Shown here piece by piece: positions 33,108 to 44,194 of a DNA stretch of 64,000 nucleotides; the first letter of the stretch is position 1, and every line of letters begins with the position of its first letter. A model generated the notes under the pieces. It saw nothing but the letters and a program-made list of their open reading frames with translations. It made no database searches and had not been told where the DNA came from. Where the stretch lies: the NCBI RefSeq assembly GCF_041260155.1, contig NC_091928.1, positions 32,612,388 through 32,676,387 of the forward strand. The letters run 5' to 3'. Origin of the DNA: Ptychodera flava (Eukaryota > Hemichordata > Enteropneusta > Ptychoderidae). The position numbers were made by a program, and so were the translations under genes.

Positions 33108-34199
33108 ACACAGTTTGATTTGTATATCAGTGAACATGTACCTATGACCAAACATATACTATGTATTTATTTTTCTGTAACACAAAGGGCCGGTGGCCTA
33201 GAGTGAGAACAATAAAATCTTATCTTATTATATCACTAATTACAAAACTTCATAAAATATGCAAATGACCTATTTGTTAACTTGACACTGCCAAATGCTT
33301 CTCAGTACAATTAGATATTTATCAAAACAATATCTGTACCCAATTTCAAAGACTTGGGTGCCGTAATTTCACAGTTATATACCTAATTACAAATTTTATT
33401 AAATATGCAAATAAACCCTTAGTTAATTTCACACTACTTAATGCTTTACACTACAGTTAGATATCGGTCGGATCAGTATCTGAAGCAGATTTCATCACAT
33501 TTGGTCAAGTTATATGGAGTTATATGACTAATTACAAAACTTCATAAAATATTCAAATGACCTATTTATTATCTTGACACTGCCCAATGCTTCAAAGTAT
33601 AATTAGATATATATCAGATCAATATTTGTTGCAAGTATCATCAAGTTTGGTACAGGAATTTCAGAGTTATCTCACTAATAACAAAAGTTCATTAAATATG
33701 CAAATGAGAAGGTAATTGACATGACACTCACAGTACCATCATAACGTTCTGAGATTGTCATCTGTGATAAGTTTCATGAAATTTTGTGCAGTATTTCTTG
33801 ATATATGTCTACACTGTCATTACCGTCTCCATAGGGAAACCATTGTACGGAAAAAAACGATATTGCATAACTTCATTAATATGCAAGCCACACTAACCAA
33901 AATCTAATCAGTTCTTGCAAGTAGCATATGGTACCTGTGTACCGAATCTGACTTGAATCCGTTCAGGCGTTTTTGAGTTATCGTGTAAACAGACAGACAG
34001 ACAGACACACACACACACACACACACTAACACACACACACACACACACGGACAGATAGACAGACATCGCTATGACAATAGCCCACGTGTTTACACACGTG
34101 AGCTAAAAATAATGCCGACTTGAAAGGAAGAGGGGTAACTTCTGCAGTTCTCCATTCTGATGGTATTCAATTTGTTGACAAAGACAGATTGAACAACAT

Positions 34200-35830
34200 A
34201 GCCAGTGGTTCAGCTAACACACTGGCACCCACTTCGAAAAAATATAGCCCGATGATTTGTTTGTTTGAAGGTTACATAACTGATTTCCAACAAACTCAAT
34301 GGAGATGATCGCGAATGAGAAGCTAGTTTGTATGTTGTTGTAACATGACAAGTGAGAAATGTTTGAATTTTCTGAAACAGTATTATTTTTGCCAACAAAT
34401 TTCGAATGGAGGTAAAGAAACGATTAAAACTATTTGCAATATCAATTGGTTTTATTGGTGGCGAGGAGTTACTCTTAACAAGCATTTTGATGATTGACCA
34501 AGTTTTAACGTATTGTAATAATCACTCTTGGCCCGCGAAAACGACTTTGTGACCCTGTTACGTAACCGTTCATAATCTTCCCGGGTACATAAATTATGTG
34601 TATGTTTTTGACTGTGTGTTCTTGTTACATAACAGTTTATAATATTCCCGGGTGCATGATTTTTTTTTGTTTGGCCTTTTTGCCTCTTTCCAACACTGTT
34701 GCTCTAATTTCATCGTTGATCCATGGAACATTGTAACCCCTGACACGTTGATTAACAATCGCTGCGTCTTTACAAACATTCAATAATAACTCTTTAAAAA
34801 TTGCCCATGCCCGTTAAACGTCACCAGAACTACAAACTAAATTCCATAGTACACCTTGTAGGTCTCGTGTGCATGAAAAGTGGGATCGAAATTCTTAAAT
34901 TTGCGTGTCTTTATGAGTTTTGGTACACCTGCTGGTAATTTGCATTTTCTCAGGTCGAAGACAGCAATCATGAAAAGCCAGCTGTGATAACGCCCGATTC
35001 ACAAATCCGGCGAGTGTCAGAGACATAGAAGTGGTCGAGGTCAATACAAGTTGCTGATGTGATCGCTGACCTCGTAGTGGACGAAATAATTTGCGTTAAT
35101 TGATATGTTTTCATGATGGCGGATAGCTTACGTTGCTTGTTTTGAGGAGGAACCGGACAGATCTACGTTAAAATCCCCCAAATGAAAACTTCGCAATTAT
35201 TTTGAACCGTTACGGTAATACTCATTGCTTTTACAAAGTTCTGGGAAAATTCAGTGCCAGTACTTGTGATTTGACGTCATGAGTTTGTGGCAATAGCACT
35301 TGTAAAATGATGCCGCAGATATATATACTAAAACGAGGATTTGTTTTGTATGTTGAAGGGGAATTTCAATTAAAAGTGATTTCAAATTACGTATGTCTGA
35401 GTCCGCTCTTGGCAGAACAGAGAATGATTTAGTGACATAAATAGCATTGCCGTCACCATGACGATTGCGGTCCTTGCGAAACTGAATGAATTCGTCGATC
35501 GATAGATAATTCATTATTTGATATTGTGTCATCAAGGTGGGTTTCGGTGACACACAAAATGTTATATTTCCGCTTTGCGATGAAGTCCTATGATTGATAG
35601 AGTTTGGCAAGCAGACTGTCAACATTAAAGTGAGAAAGGCGTAAACCATTCCACAAGGTCCCTTTGAAAATTGAAAATCATGAACGTTTCTATTGGCAGA
35701 ATCAGTTCCTCTGTCGGAATAAGGACCAGTAGTCTCACTGAAGAAGGAGTTGGTGAAATTTTGGCAGAAAGCAACGTAGGCAAAACCATGGGTCGTTCGG
35801 GTTGTTCCATAGTCGTTGATATTCACTCAA
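34200..35830 (-). mobile_element. Degraded LINE fragment (CR1/L2-like)
   Basis: Minus-strand remnants in several frames: an endonuclease part (LSIDEFIQFRKDRNRHGDGN, AIYVTKSFSVL, about 35290-35520), a linker-like basic part (34594-34779) and KPIDIANSFNRFFTSI (about 34400-34450), a motif just upstream of the reverse transcriptase in CR1/L2 LINEs. The order on the minus strand is correct. Reverse transcriptase itself is missing. Confidence 0.7.
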
Positions 35831-36239
35831 AGAAATACCTCGACAGGCAGTGTGATACCATTTCTCACATGTTGTACATGGAACACCATGATGATTGGCC
35901 TTCACTGGTTTATAACAATCTCCGCAAGGATATTTGCAAGGTCCAGCATTTTAATGAATGTCACTAGATAGGAGAAGTAACGTTGATATTATACTAGTTA
36001 TGTGTGATCGATGAAAGACCAAAACAGGTGGGTTTTTTTCATGCTGCACGTAATCTGGAGATAAAAGCCAAAATTGTGTCTCCAGTGTTGAATGGTAGGA
36101 CCATGGAAGATAAATTGAGTTTAAACGTTGTACACTTGACAGGGAGTGAACGCCTATATCACTCGGGGCGCAAGCAGCAACGCGCTGGTGGAAATACGCA
36201 AATACAATAAGAGTTCAAAAAAACTAGTAAATACGGTGG

Positions 36240-36730
36240 TTTCAAACGGGTTCGAACTCACATTATATTACCATGCCCTGCCTGTCGCATTTTGGTTGGT
36301 CGAGCTGAACCACGTGACTGACCACAAATACACAGTAATGGTCTGTTTATATGCCCGTGAATATGAATGATAAGATTAACAACTCAAAGTATCGTAACTT
36401 TACAGCTCAAACGTAAATTATAATCAATCACAAAATAAAATGGAGCACTTGTAGGTCAAGTTGAGATACTTTTTTTCTGAAAACATCTCCGGACTTGCCA
36501 ATTTTTACATCGCGCGTGACAGTGCGTCGCGTATTGCTCAGTTCCTGGGGCCCAGTTGTCGTTCGCTCCGGAAATTTTCGCAAATTTTGACGGTTTTCTC
36601 GGGTTCGCTGAAAATATAATGGAAATAACAGACTCCGCTCTGACCATTAACGTTTATTTGTGGGCGCGGGCTCGAGGAAAGCCAAATTAACGGGCTCGGC
36701 AAGCCTCGCCCGTTAATTTTTGGCTTTCCT
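36240..36730. repeat. Dispersed repeat, copy B of an inverted pair, with terminal hairpin
   Basis: Reverse-oriented relative of 19212-19668. Its right end runs into a strong hairpin: arms 36675-36695 and 36708-36730 (AGGAAAGCCAAATTAACGGG against its complement). The other copy ends near the same TTTCCTCGAG sequence without the hairpin. Confidence 0.7.
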
Positions 36731-39380
36731 CTCGCCCTTGCGAGTCATCATGGTCGCCATGTTGCTAGAACTCGATAGGGGAGAGAGACTTGCCAGATTG
36801 ACTGTTCCGTGTAAAAATTTTCACACTTATAATTTTGACATTGTGATAATAACTCTGTGAGGGGGCATATTTTCTGTATATGCCAGTGGGAGGACAGTTA
36901 CGAACAACTCTACTTTCCCCTCCAAAATTTAGGTCAAGGTCAAAAGTAAGTGAAATCACTATATCAGCCTTCAAATCATGTTTTGTGACGATTTTGTGAA
37001 ATTGATGAAATTCATCAGTTTGCGGCACCGGCTCACCCCGGTCTTATTTAAACGTTGTTGTTCTCGTTAGCTGATAGTAGTCTCGTGACAATATAAGCTA
37101 ACTTCTACCTGAATTATCTGACCTAGTTTCACCAAGTCTCTCAACACAAGACAGACTTCAGCTTAAGATTATGGTATTAAATATCCAAAATGTAATATCA
37201 TATGATGATCATATGATGAGCTGGTCGCCGCGGCGTATTTGAAGATGTCAGTTATCATGAAAATAACCGCTCTCTCGTTTCATTTCGTATAAATCAAAGC
37301 AGAACCTTTTGCATATTCCTCATATTTGGAATTTCTTTTTTTCGGTGTTCCTTTGCAAGATGCCTTTTGTACTGAAACTTTTTCCTTACGTTGGTAGTAG
37401 CATGACACCGAATAGGGATTAACATGTTGTTCTTTTGTTTGCACTTTGTTCTCTCATAAAGAAAATGTTAGCAAGTTTCCATATTTCTAATTGTGGTAAC
37501 ATTCCTGACACTTCAAAAACAGTGCAAACCAAGAAAAAAAGTACAAATCATAAAATATCCCTGCTTCACTACAAGTTTCACAGGCGGAGAATGCAATTAT
37601 CATGAACGAAAAATATATTCTAGTTATAAAACAAAAATAATGATAATATTTCATAACTATTTATATATTTGGTGTAGATTATAATCGTCTTCTCCACCTG
37701 TGCAAGTCTGTCACAGATGTGCATTTCAATTGCCTGCCGACTATGACAGTTCATACTATTTGGAGGTCGACCACGATTTCATCAAATATATTTATATACA
37801 TGCTAAGCTGAGTATACTGTAGTGAACAGAGACTTGCATAATTCATCACTTCCATCAAACTTTCTAGACTTTTAAGACTCTTGTAAATTAAAAATTACCT
37901 TTCTCTAATACATCGTCAATTGTCATTGTATTAACGTTAAGGGCCTACTATGTCACTTTTCAATAACCGTCACAGAGAAGTACAGCTGAAGTGTTGCAGA
38001 AGCCACATGTGTTGAATATGAATACTCACCTACATGTATAACAGCTCTTTGTCGTCTGCAGTGAGGAACATTGGTAGTAGTGTATGTGTAAAGATTATGT
38101 GACAAAAAAGAGAAATTTGACAAATTGATAAACTCTGGGTCCGTCAGGCCTGTTGAACAAATATTTTTCACTTATCACAAAGAATCTCATGACGGTGGGC
38201 TGTAACAGTAAAAATCTTCACTGTGAACAGAGCTGACATATGCCAACCATATTCGACCATAACACAATAGACCCTTAAGGTCTAAGATAACACCAAACAA
38301 TTCGACTTGCGAATTTAGTCTGTGCGTGTTCAGTCCTTGTAGATAATTTGCACAAAATGAGTCATGTTTCAATCTTCGAAACGGCTGGCGGATTTCTCAT
38401 TATTGTTATTCCATTTTTAAGATTAAATACTCTGGCCTAATACCCAAAACTAGCAGTATACAGGTTCAATGTCTTCATTTTCCAATAATATTGTCCACTT
38501 TTGTATTTAAGTCCAAACTGTGTGTGTGAATTTTGCCGTGAACATCATTGCCCACGATGTACCGTGTTTACGATGTTTGAACGTTGTCTTTAAACATTTT
38601 TCAGGTTCAAGACGGAGAAGGAAGCTTCTTGCTCGTTGACTAGAACAAATATAACAAATGACAGCTCTTGTCAAATGAAGATCTAATGGGGGAAGGATCA
38701 AAAGATTAAAGCGTTGAAGAAGGTTTACAATAATTATGTTATTTTAATTTAGGAATATAGAATACATGTCTTAATTTTCTTCACAGATAGCCAAAAAACA
38801 TAGTTTCTATGAAATCAACGGCAGTAGCAAGGACTAAAACATATTTCCAAAAATGTTCAAAAACGAAAGCGTAACATATGATACTCTGTGTATTATTTCG
38901 ATTTTTCACATCAGCTGATACGTTAATATTTGATATTTTGATACTTTTTGCAACGTACTTCGGAAAACGAAACTGATTACATTTCTCTATTTTGCTTGAA
39001 ACTAACAAATTCGACCAAAAACAATTATCTTATACCAGCATAATTTACATAAAACCCATTTCCTAAATAACGCATTTCCCTACTGTAACAATAATACTGA
39101 CTGTGACCGTGACTACAAATACATCATGTTGTTCTCTTTTCACTAATTTGAAGGCAATGAAAGTTTACAATCCTTTGAAATAGATATAGACAATCACTAT
39201 GAAACCTCTATAAATGTATGCAGAACTGCGAAAACTACATACCCAAGGGTCAGGAAAGTCACTATATTTGTTTATTGTCCATTACTTAATGTTTGTTGTA
39301 CATACTTCCTAATCGATTGATTGCAGCGATTAAATTACGGGATTTTTTTCGTCGAAATTTTCTTATCAGTCGAATTAAAA
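36731..39380. other. Stretch without recognised gene
   Basis: AT-rich, only short chance-like open frames on both strands. Possible 3' UTR of the acyltransferase gene at the right end: a minus-strand AATAAA at 39271-39276, about 105 bp past its stop codon. Confidence 0.5.
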
Positions 39381-41021
39381 TTATTTTGTATTCGAGATTT
39401 GTTCAAGCATCCTCATTATCTCGTTCTTAAATGCCTCAGCTTTGTCGCCCTTTATAATTTCAGTCTCATACAAAATTGTAATATATAGTTTATTATCCAA
39501 TCCTAGAATAGATATTTGGAAGTCACTCGTTGCTCCTGCGACCATTGAGTAAATGCTATCAAAACTAACAAGGCTGTGTTTATGGCGTTTAAGGAAATCA
39601 AGGCGCCCATAATTGGATACATGAAAGTTTGAACTATTCGCTAAATATTCTGCTCTATTTTCGAACTTGCCAATGATCTGTTTCAAAAATTCGTCATAGG
39701 ACGATTGATCAAGGTATAACAATGGCGTTTTGTTCCCTAATTCCTTGTGAATGTCTTGTGTGAGTTGATGTGCCAGTTTCCAAAACCCCTCAACTTCAAA
39801 TGAAACCCTATGAATGCCTATCTCAGAAATCATTATTGTGTCGTAACAACCCAGAGAATTGGCTCCTCCTTTCTCGAAATATCTACGAAGACTAACGGAA
39901 AAAGCTAACGGGAAAGCTCCATAATCGATAGGTTTCCCATCGGTGGCAACTTTTATGTAAGACAAACAAATTACGACCATCAAAGCACCATTCAAATTGG
40001 CGCCACGTTCCTTTGACAACTTGTTCATATTTGACGTCACATAATCAGGTATTTCCAACAGAAGAAATTTTGAGTTTGCCTGATCTACAGAATCGTTTAC
40101 ATCGACTTGACGAAAACAAGATTTCAGATCATACATATGTGTTACTGACGGTTCCTGCTCTGATTTTTCAGCAGTTTGCACGCCAAGTATATCTTCAAGG
40201 GGCCTAGGAAATGCAGTTTTCTCAACTCTGCATGTCTTTGCTGACAGCGTCTTGTTTAAAATGTTATTTATGTTTTCAATCAGCAAGTCCGCGTATCGGA
40301 CTACACTTAATCCATCTGCTGAACTATGACGCATCGAGAGTATTACGCCAGCATTATACTCTTCAGCGGCGCCGATAGCAGATTCCACCCACTGCCCCCG
40401 TAGAAGTGTGCAACGCCATAAATGACCGTCTGGGCTTGCAAGCGGTCTTTTTCTTTCCAGAGACATGGCAGCTTCAATTTCGTCGACGGTTAAATCTGAA
40501 GTGTGCAGATTAACGGAGCCACCATTTTCCATCTCGACGTAGTAACGTCCGGACTCCTTGCAGTCTTGGTCTCTCTCAGTAATAATTGTTGCCCTAAATA
40601 GAGGGTGTTGTTTCAAAAGACACTGCAGTGCTTCGTGTACAATGTCCTTTGAAAGTTCAGCCTTGCATCTTAACAGCAAGGCAGAAATTACAAACAAGAA
40701 ATCGTAGTCATTGGCCCTATCGTACGTGTATTCCTGAAGATTTAACTTTCGAAAGATCCTCTGCGACAGACGTGAATTTGAAGAGGCCATAATCAAACGA
40801 AGTGCAGTCTGACTCTGTTCAAGACCTATAAAGAGGAGACAATAGTCCATTTTAAATTCTTGTGAAAACTTTGATGCAACTGACAGAAAGAAGTTTAAAG
40901 TAACAGCATAAACAAAGACGGAAGACCAATACCAGGCATACCCTAGGGGTAGATCGGTGTTTGTTAGAAATGAGCTGTTGCAACGCCATAGACCAATTTG
41001 ACAGAGTAAAATCTCAGTCAT
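39381..41021 (-). CDS. Condensation-domain / alcohol-acetyltransferase-like acyltransferase
   Basis: A 546-codon open frame without interruption. The domain proper starts near residue 84 (LSQRIFRKLNLQEYTYDRAN) and has the typical run DIVHEALQCLLKQHPLFRATI of chloramphenicol-acetyltransferase-fold condensation proteins. The catalytic motif HxxxDG is HSSADG at 232-237. A C-terminal segment FHVSNYGRLDF lies where the family has its second conserved motif (DFGWG or SNLG type). It should transfer an acyl group from a thioester to an alcohol or amine; the substrate is unknown. The start is uncertain: ATG at 41021 adds 77 residues with a hydrophobic stretch, while ATG at 40790 (residue 78) follows a possible acceptor (AG at 40826-40827) and suits the domain better. 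The 5' end is duplicated at 51100-51460. Confidence 0.8.
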   Translation of the reverse strand: MTEILLCQIGLWRCNSSFLTNTDLPLGYAWYWSSVFVYAVTLNFFLSVASKFSQEFKMDYCLLFIGLEQSQTALRLIMASSNSRLSQRIFRKLNLQEYTYDRANDYDFLFVISALLLRCKAELSKDIVHEALQCLLKQHPLFRATIITERDQDCKESGRYYVEMENGGSVNLHTSDLTVDEIEAAMSLERKRPLASPDGHLWRCTLLRGQWVESAIGAAEEYNAGVILSMRHSSADGLSVVRYADLLIENINNILNKTLSAKTCRVEKTAFPRPLEDILGVQTAEKSEQEPSVTHMYDLKSCFRQVDVNDSVDQANSKFLLLEIPDYVTSNMNKLSKERGANLNGALMVVICLSYIKVATDGKPIDYGAFPLAFSVSLRRYFEKGGANSLGCYDTIMISEIGIHRVSFEVEGFWKLAHQLTQDIHKELGNKTPLLYLDQSSYDEFLKQIIGKFENRAEYLANSSNFHVSNYGRLDFLKRHKHSLVSFDSIYSMVAGATSDFQISILGLDNKLYITILYETEIIKGDKAEAFKNEIMRMLEQISNTK

Positions 41022-41429
41022 AATTCTTTTGTTTTAAAAGACAAGACCTGCTAAGAGTATTTTCTAGGATGTTGTCGTTTGCCATAGGTGAATAGATTCA
41101 ATGTGGTTTTAAATTTATCAGTTTGTGATACTACTGACCTTCTCTGAAAAAGGTTTAAGTATTTTCCGTCAGTGCCGTTTAAACAGCTGACTGTCACGTG
41201 ATTTAACATGCAGACTACCTTATATCTTCACTTAACTCTTCTTTTAAGGTGGCGCTGCATGTTGCCAACAGCTTTTTTCGAAGCAATATTTCTCATCAAA
41301 GATGACAAGGAAACCCCCTCATACAATACATTTTCCAAATGCCGAGACTCTAAAGTTTTGTATAGCAGTAGAAGTTTACCCGAAGGATGACGTTATGGAA
41401 AGCCATGACTGCCATATATGGTCTAATAT

Positions 41430-41634
41430 CATGTTGTGCTGGGCATTCAATTTATTGCGCTGGGCATTTGATATGTTGTGCTCGGCATTCAATATATTGT
41501 GCTAGGCATTCGATATATTGTGCTGGGCATTCGATATGTTGTGCTGGGCATACAATTTATTGTCCTAGGCATTTTATATGTTGCGCTTGGCATTTGATAT
41601 GTTGTCCTAGGCATTTAATATGTTGTTCTAGGAA
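41430..41634. repeat. 21-bp minisatellite, left array
   Basis: About ten imperfect units around GTGCTGGGCATTC, forming the left inner end of the foldback-like element. Because 21 is a multiple of three, the array makes long false open frames. Confidence 0.9.
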
Positions 41635-43198
41635 TATTTTTTTCGTCATGACTGTTTTTACTCGGCATGATTCTCGACTTTGGGGGAATTCTCCGAAGGA
41701 AATTAACTTAATAGACAGTGAGGTTGGGTAGAATGTACTACTTGGCTTAATAGCCTGCCAAACTTCGAAACCAAAGCCTATACCTATATACGCCTAGCCA
41801 AGCCCAGGCCAATCTATTATGTGATACAAATCTGATGTCGACATGGGTAGCTATTATTACTGTCTTTTTCATCTTCGGTCACACCCTCGATGAGGGATGT
41901 ACTGCAGTTAAAGTCCGTAATACGATTTTAATCTGATTGAGCCGAGCCTAGCCCAACAAATACGGGCTTCGCGAAGCGCCGAGCCACATACTGTACGTGA
42001 AAACAACTTGAACAGCAAAGCCAAAGCAAAACACTGTTCGTCCGGTAGAATGCCAATAAGTGGCGAGCGACGCAGATTTGACGTTTAAGTAGAACTGGGT
42101 ATTGATAAAGTCAGTAAAGTTGTAGTATATATTACACGTACCTACTCCGTTCCTAAATGTAAACCACTTGTTCCAAATATTGCCCTACTAGCGGCAGGTT
42201 CTCAAAGACAAAAATAATAAACAGTGCACACACTCTTTTCACACGTTTATAACAACCAGTTTCTTATTTAATTACCTACAGGCTTGTCTCATCAGTAACA
42301 GTTGATTACTAATTAATGAAATTTTAGAACGCATTGGAAATTACGAGTCTCCAGACTAATACAGCCTTTACATGACTTTATTTCGACTCATTCTGTGTGC
42401 CAAAGCTCCTATGTCCCTGTACTATGGCTAATCGATCACGTTCATTCAACATTTACCGATGCACAGTCTGTCGCCTGTGATTGGTGACACGAGAAAGCCC
42501 TCCTGAACTTGCGCCAATGAAGTAATATTTTCTTGTTGTTTTATCACCATACTTTGACTTCAGTAGTTCTTAAGCTTGTTTTCACATTTTATATCCAGCG
42601 TGCCGTGTTGTGCTGCAGTGTGTAAAACAGTAGAGTAGTGAGGTCAAACTGATCAGGCCAGTGGATATTGGAGTGTGTTGCGTCTTTTTTCAAGGGACGC
42701 TGCATGAGAGCGGAAGTCAGTTTGATATTTTATTGCTTGGGAACCGCTGTTTATTTCTAAAGGGAGGGGGACAAGTTTGCGGGGAAGTTAGTTTTCCAAA
42801 GTAGATAGACCTTCAGGACCAAAACGTGTAACCCCTATGTTCTACAAAACTAATGTACAGAATTTTGGTTGATCAATTTTTAATGTTACAATTTCACGGG
42901 CGTGTGATTTTGAAAAATACTGGCCCTCCCTCCCCATAATTTCTCTCGAGTTCCTTTCTGCATATGCCCCGTGACGTAGAATTCATAAACACACATTCGC
43001 TGGTCACCAGTTCATGCATTTAGAAGGCGGTGTTGAAGCCCGAATTTTGATTTATCCATGAAAATGAATCAATGAATTAAATTGCAGTGAAAATGCACCT
43101 ATTTCTAGCTTAGCATGCTAATCGTGCATCGTGGACTTTGGCTCACGGCACCAGGATCGTGGCTCGTGGCACGCGGCACGTGAATTAGGCTTACCCCA

Positions 43199-43580
43199 TA
43201 TCGAATGCCAACCACAATATATTGAATGCCCAGCACAACATATTCAATGCCCAGCACAACATATCAAATGCCCAGCACAATATATTGAATGCCAAGCACA
43301 ACAAATTGAATGCCCAGCACAACATATCAAATGCCCAGCACAATATATTGAATGCCCAGCAAAACATATCACATGCCCAGCACAAAATACTGAATGCCCA
43401 GCACAATATATCGAATGCCCAGCACAATATGTCGAATGCCTGCACAATATATTGCATGCCCAGCACAACATATAAAATGCCCAGCACAACATACTGAATG
43501 CCCAGCACAATATGTCGAATGCCCAGCACAACATATCAAATGCCCAGCACAATATATTGAATGCCCAGCACAACATGATA
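43199..43580. repeat. 21-bp minisatellite, right array (inverted)
   Basis: About 18 units of GAATGCCCAGCACAATATAT, the reverse complement of the left array. Units are more uniform here than on the left. Open frames across it on both strands are repeat artefacts. Confidence 0.92.
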
Positions 43581-43613
43581 TTAGACCATATAAGGTAGTC
43601 ATGGCTTTCCATA

Positions 43614-43965
43614 TGTAGTGGCTGTATATTTGGGGTTAAAAACCTCAATTTGGGTATAAATAATGAAAATGAGTGTCAGTAAAATACTTGACTATATTTT
43701 CTAAAATGTGATATTCCACTTGAAAGAAGAGTATATGTAGAAAAAGAACTGTTTTATTTTTCATTATCTTTCCTCATTCTAAAATGGCAAGTGTTGAAAG
43801 ACTGACAATCAAGAAAGTGATTCAAATTATGATAAGCAATTTCAAATACCTCTTATTCAAAATGTAAGAACTTTATTGCCAAACAAAATAGCCATTTTGT
43901 TTTATAGCAATTAAAGAACAAACTGTGAAAATTTCAGAAAATTTCACGCAGCTAGAATGGGAAAT
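43614..43965. repeat. Direct repeat, copy 1 (partner at 44949-45190)
   Basis: Begins GGCTGTATATTTGGGGT and shares CTTTCCTCATTCTAAAATGG, AACTTTATTGCCAAACAAA and TTTTGTTTTATAGCA with 44949-45190. It adjoins the right end of the foldback-like element. Confidence 0.8.
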
Positions 43966-44194
43966 TTTGACTTTGGGAGGAAAAAGAAACCAGGAAATCG
44001 GGTGACTTGCATACATTTGCATAAATCAGCACTTCTTTATCAAACAACTTGCGAATGCTTGACAAGCTAAAAGGTAAACGCAACCAATATTTTAATCTTT
44101 GGTGAAGAAATTAGTTAAAACTGAATGAAAATTTGCAAAAGAGTGATTTTTGAGCAAAAAACGCTGTATTTGGTGCAGCGCGTTTTGTTGACGT

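Larger units (their letters stand above)
28463..33227 (+). mobile_element. Near full-length APE-type LINE (CR1/Jockey-like group)
   Basis: A 4.77-kb non-LTR retrotransposon with a 5' UTR (28463-28609), ORF1 (28610-29614), an ORF2 encoding endonuclease and reverse transcriptase (29699-33107), and a 3' end with AATAAAATCTTATCTTA short repeats. A 13-bp target duplication TTATATCACTAAT flanks it (28450-28462 and 33228-33240) inside a 147-bp tandem repeat unit. Removing the LINE and one duplication restores a spacing of exactly 147 bp between octamer motifs, so the borders are firm. ORF1 is open; ORF2 has about three frame breaks, so this copy is probably dead. Confidence 0.93.
27584..34106. repeat. 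Repeat element with inverted ends and a 147-bp tandem core
   Basis: The left end GCTCACGTGTTTTAC (27584-27598) is matched in reverse at the right end (GCTCACGTGTGTAAAC, 34103-34088). Between them is a tandem array of about nine 146-147 bp units (27700-28462 and 33228-33770), each with CACTAATTACAAA and AATATGCAAAT, then a CA/GACA microsatellite (33986-34070) and a hairpin (CACGTGT/ACACGTG). The array is split by the LINE at 28463-33227. Octamer (ATGCAAAT) starts are 27729, 27875, 28021, 28189, 28334, 33259, 33405 and 33698, with a diverged one at 33551. Family not recognised. Confidence 0.75.
41394..43613. mobile_element. Foldback-like element with minisatellite inverted ends
   Basis: The outer ends mirror each other: TATGGAAAGCCATGACTGCC on the left, and TATGGAAAGCCATGACTACC read inward from the right, continuing with TATGGTCTAATATCATG. 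Inside each end is a 21-bp tandem repeat (unit like ATTGTGCTGGGCATTCAATAT): about 10 units on the left (41430-41634) and about 18 in reverse orientation on the right (43199-43580). The 1.5-kb middle has no coding sequence. Long inverted ends made of tandem repeats are the structure of foldback DNA elements. A related segment at 44918-45190 lacks this block. Confidence 0.75.

Noticed and set aside
27700-33770. A CRISPR-like pattern in the 147-bp repeats.
   Set aside because: Repeats are long, contiguous and diverged, with no unique spacers, in a eukaryotic context.
34080-34110. Helitron 3' end (hairpin followed by CTAA).
   Set aside because: No matching TC start was found, the following base is not T, and the hairpin sequence also occurs inverted at the other end of the array, which fits inverted-repeat ends better.
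36238-36258. GGGTTCGAACTC, resembling a tRNA B box.
   Set aside because: No A box at the right distance and no cloverleaf could be drawn; at most an old tRNA-derived SINE trace.
43131-43648. Long open frames on both strands with a seven-residue repeat (CPAQHIK type).
   Set aside because: They follow the 21-bp minisatellite: 21 is a multiple of three, so the frame stays open by chance. No start context, domain or splice signal.
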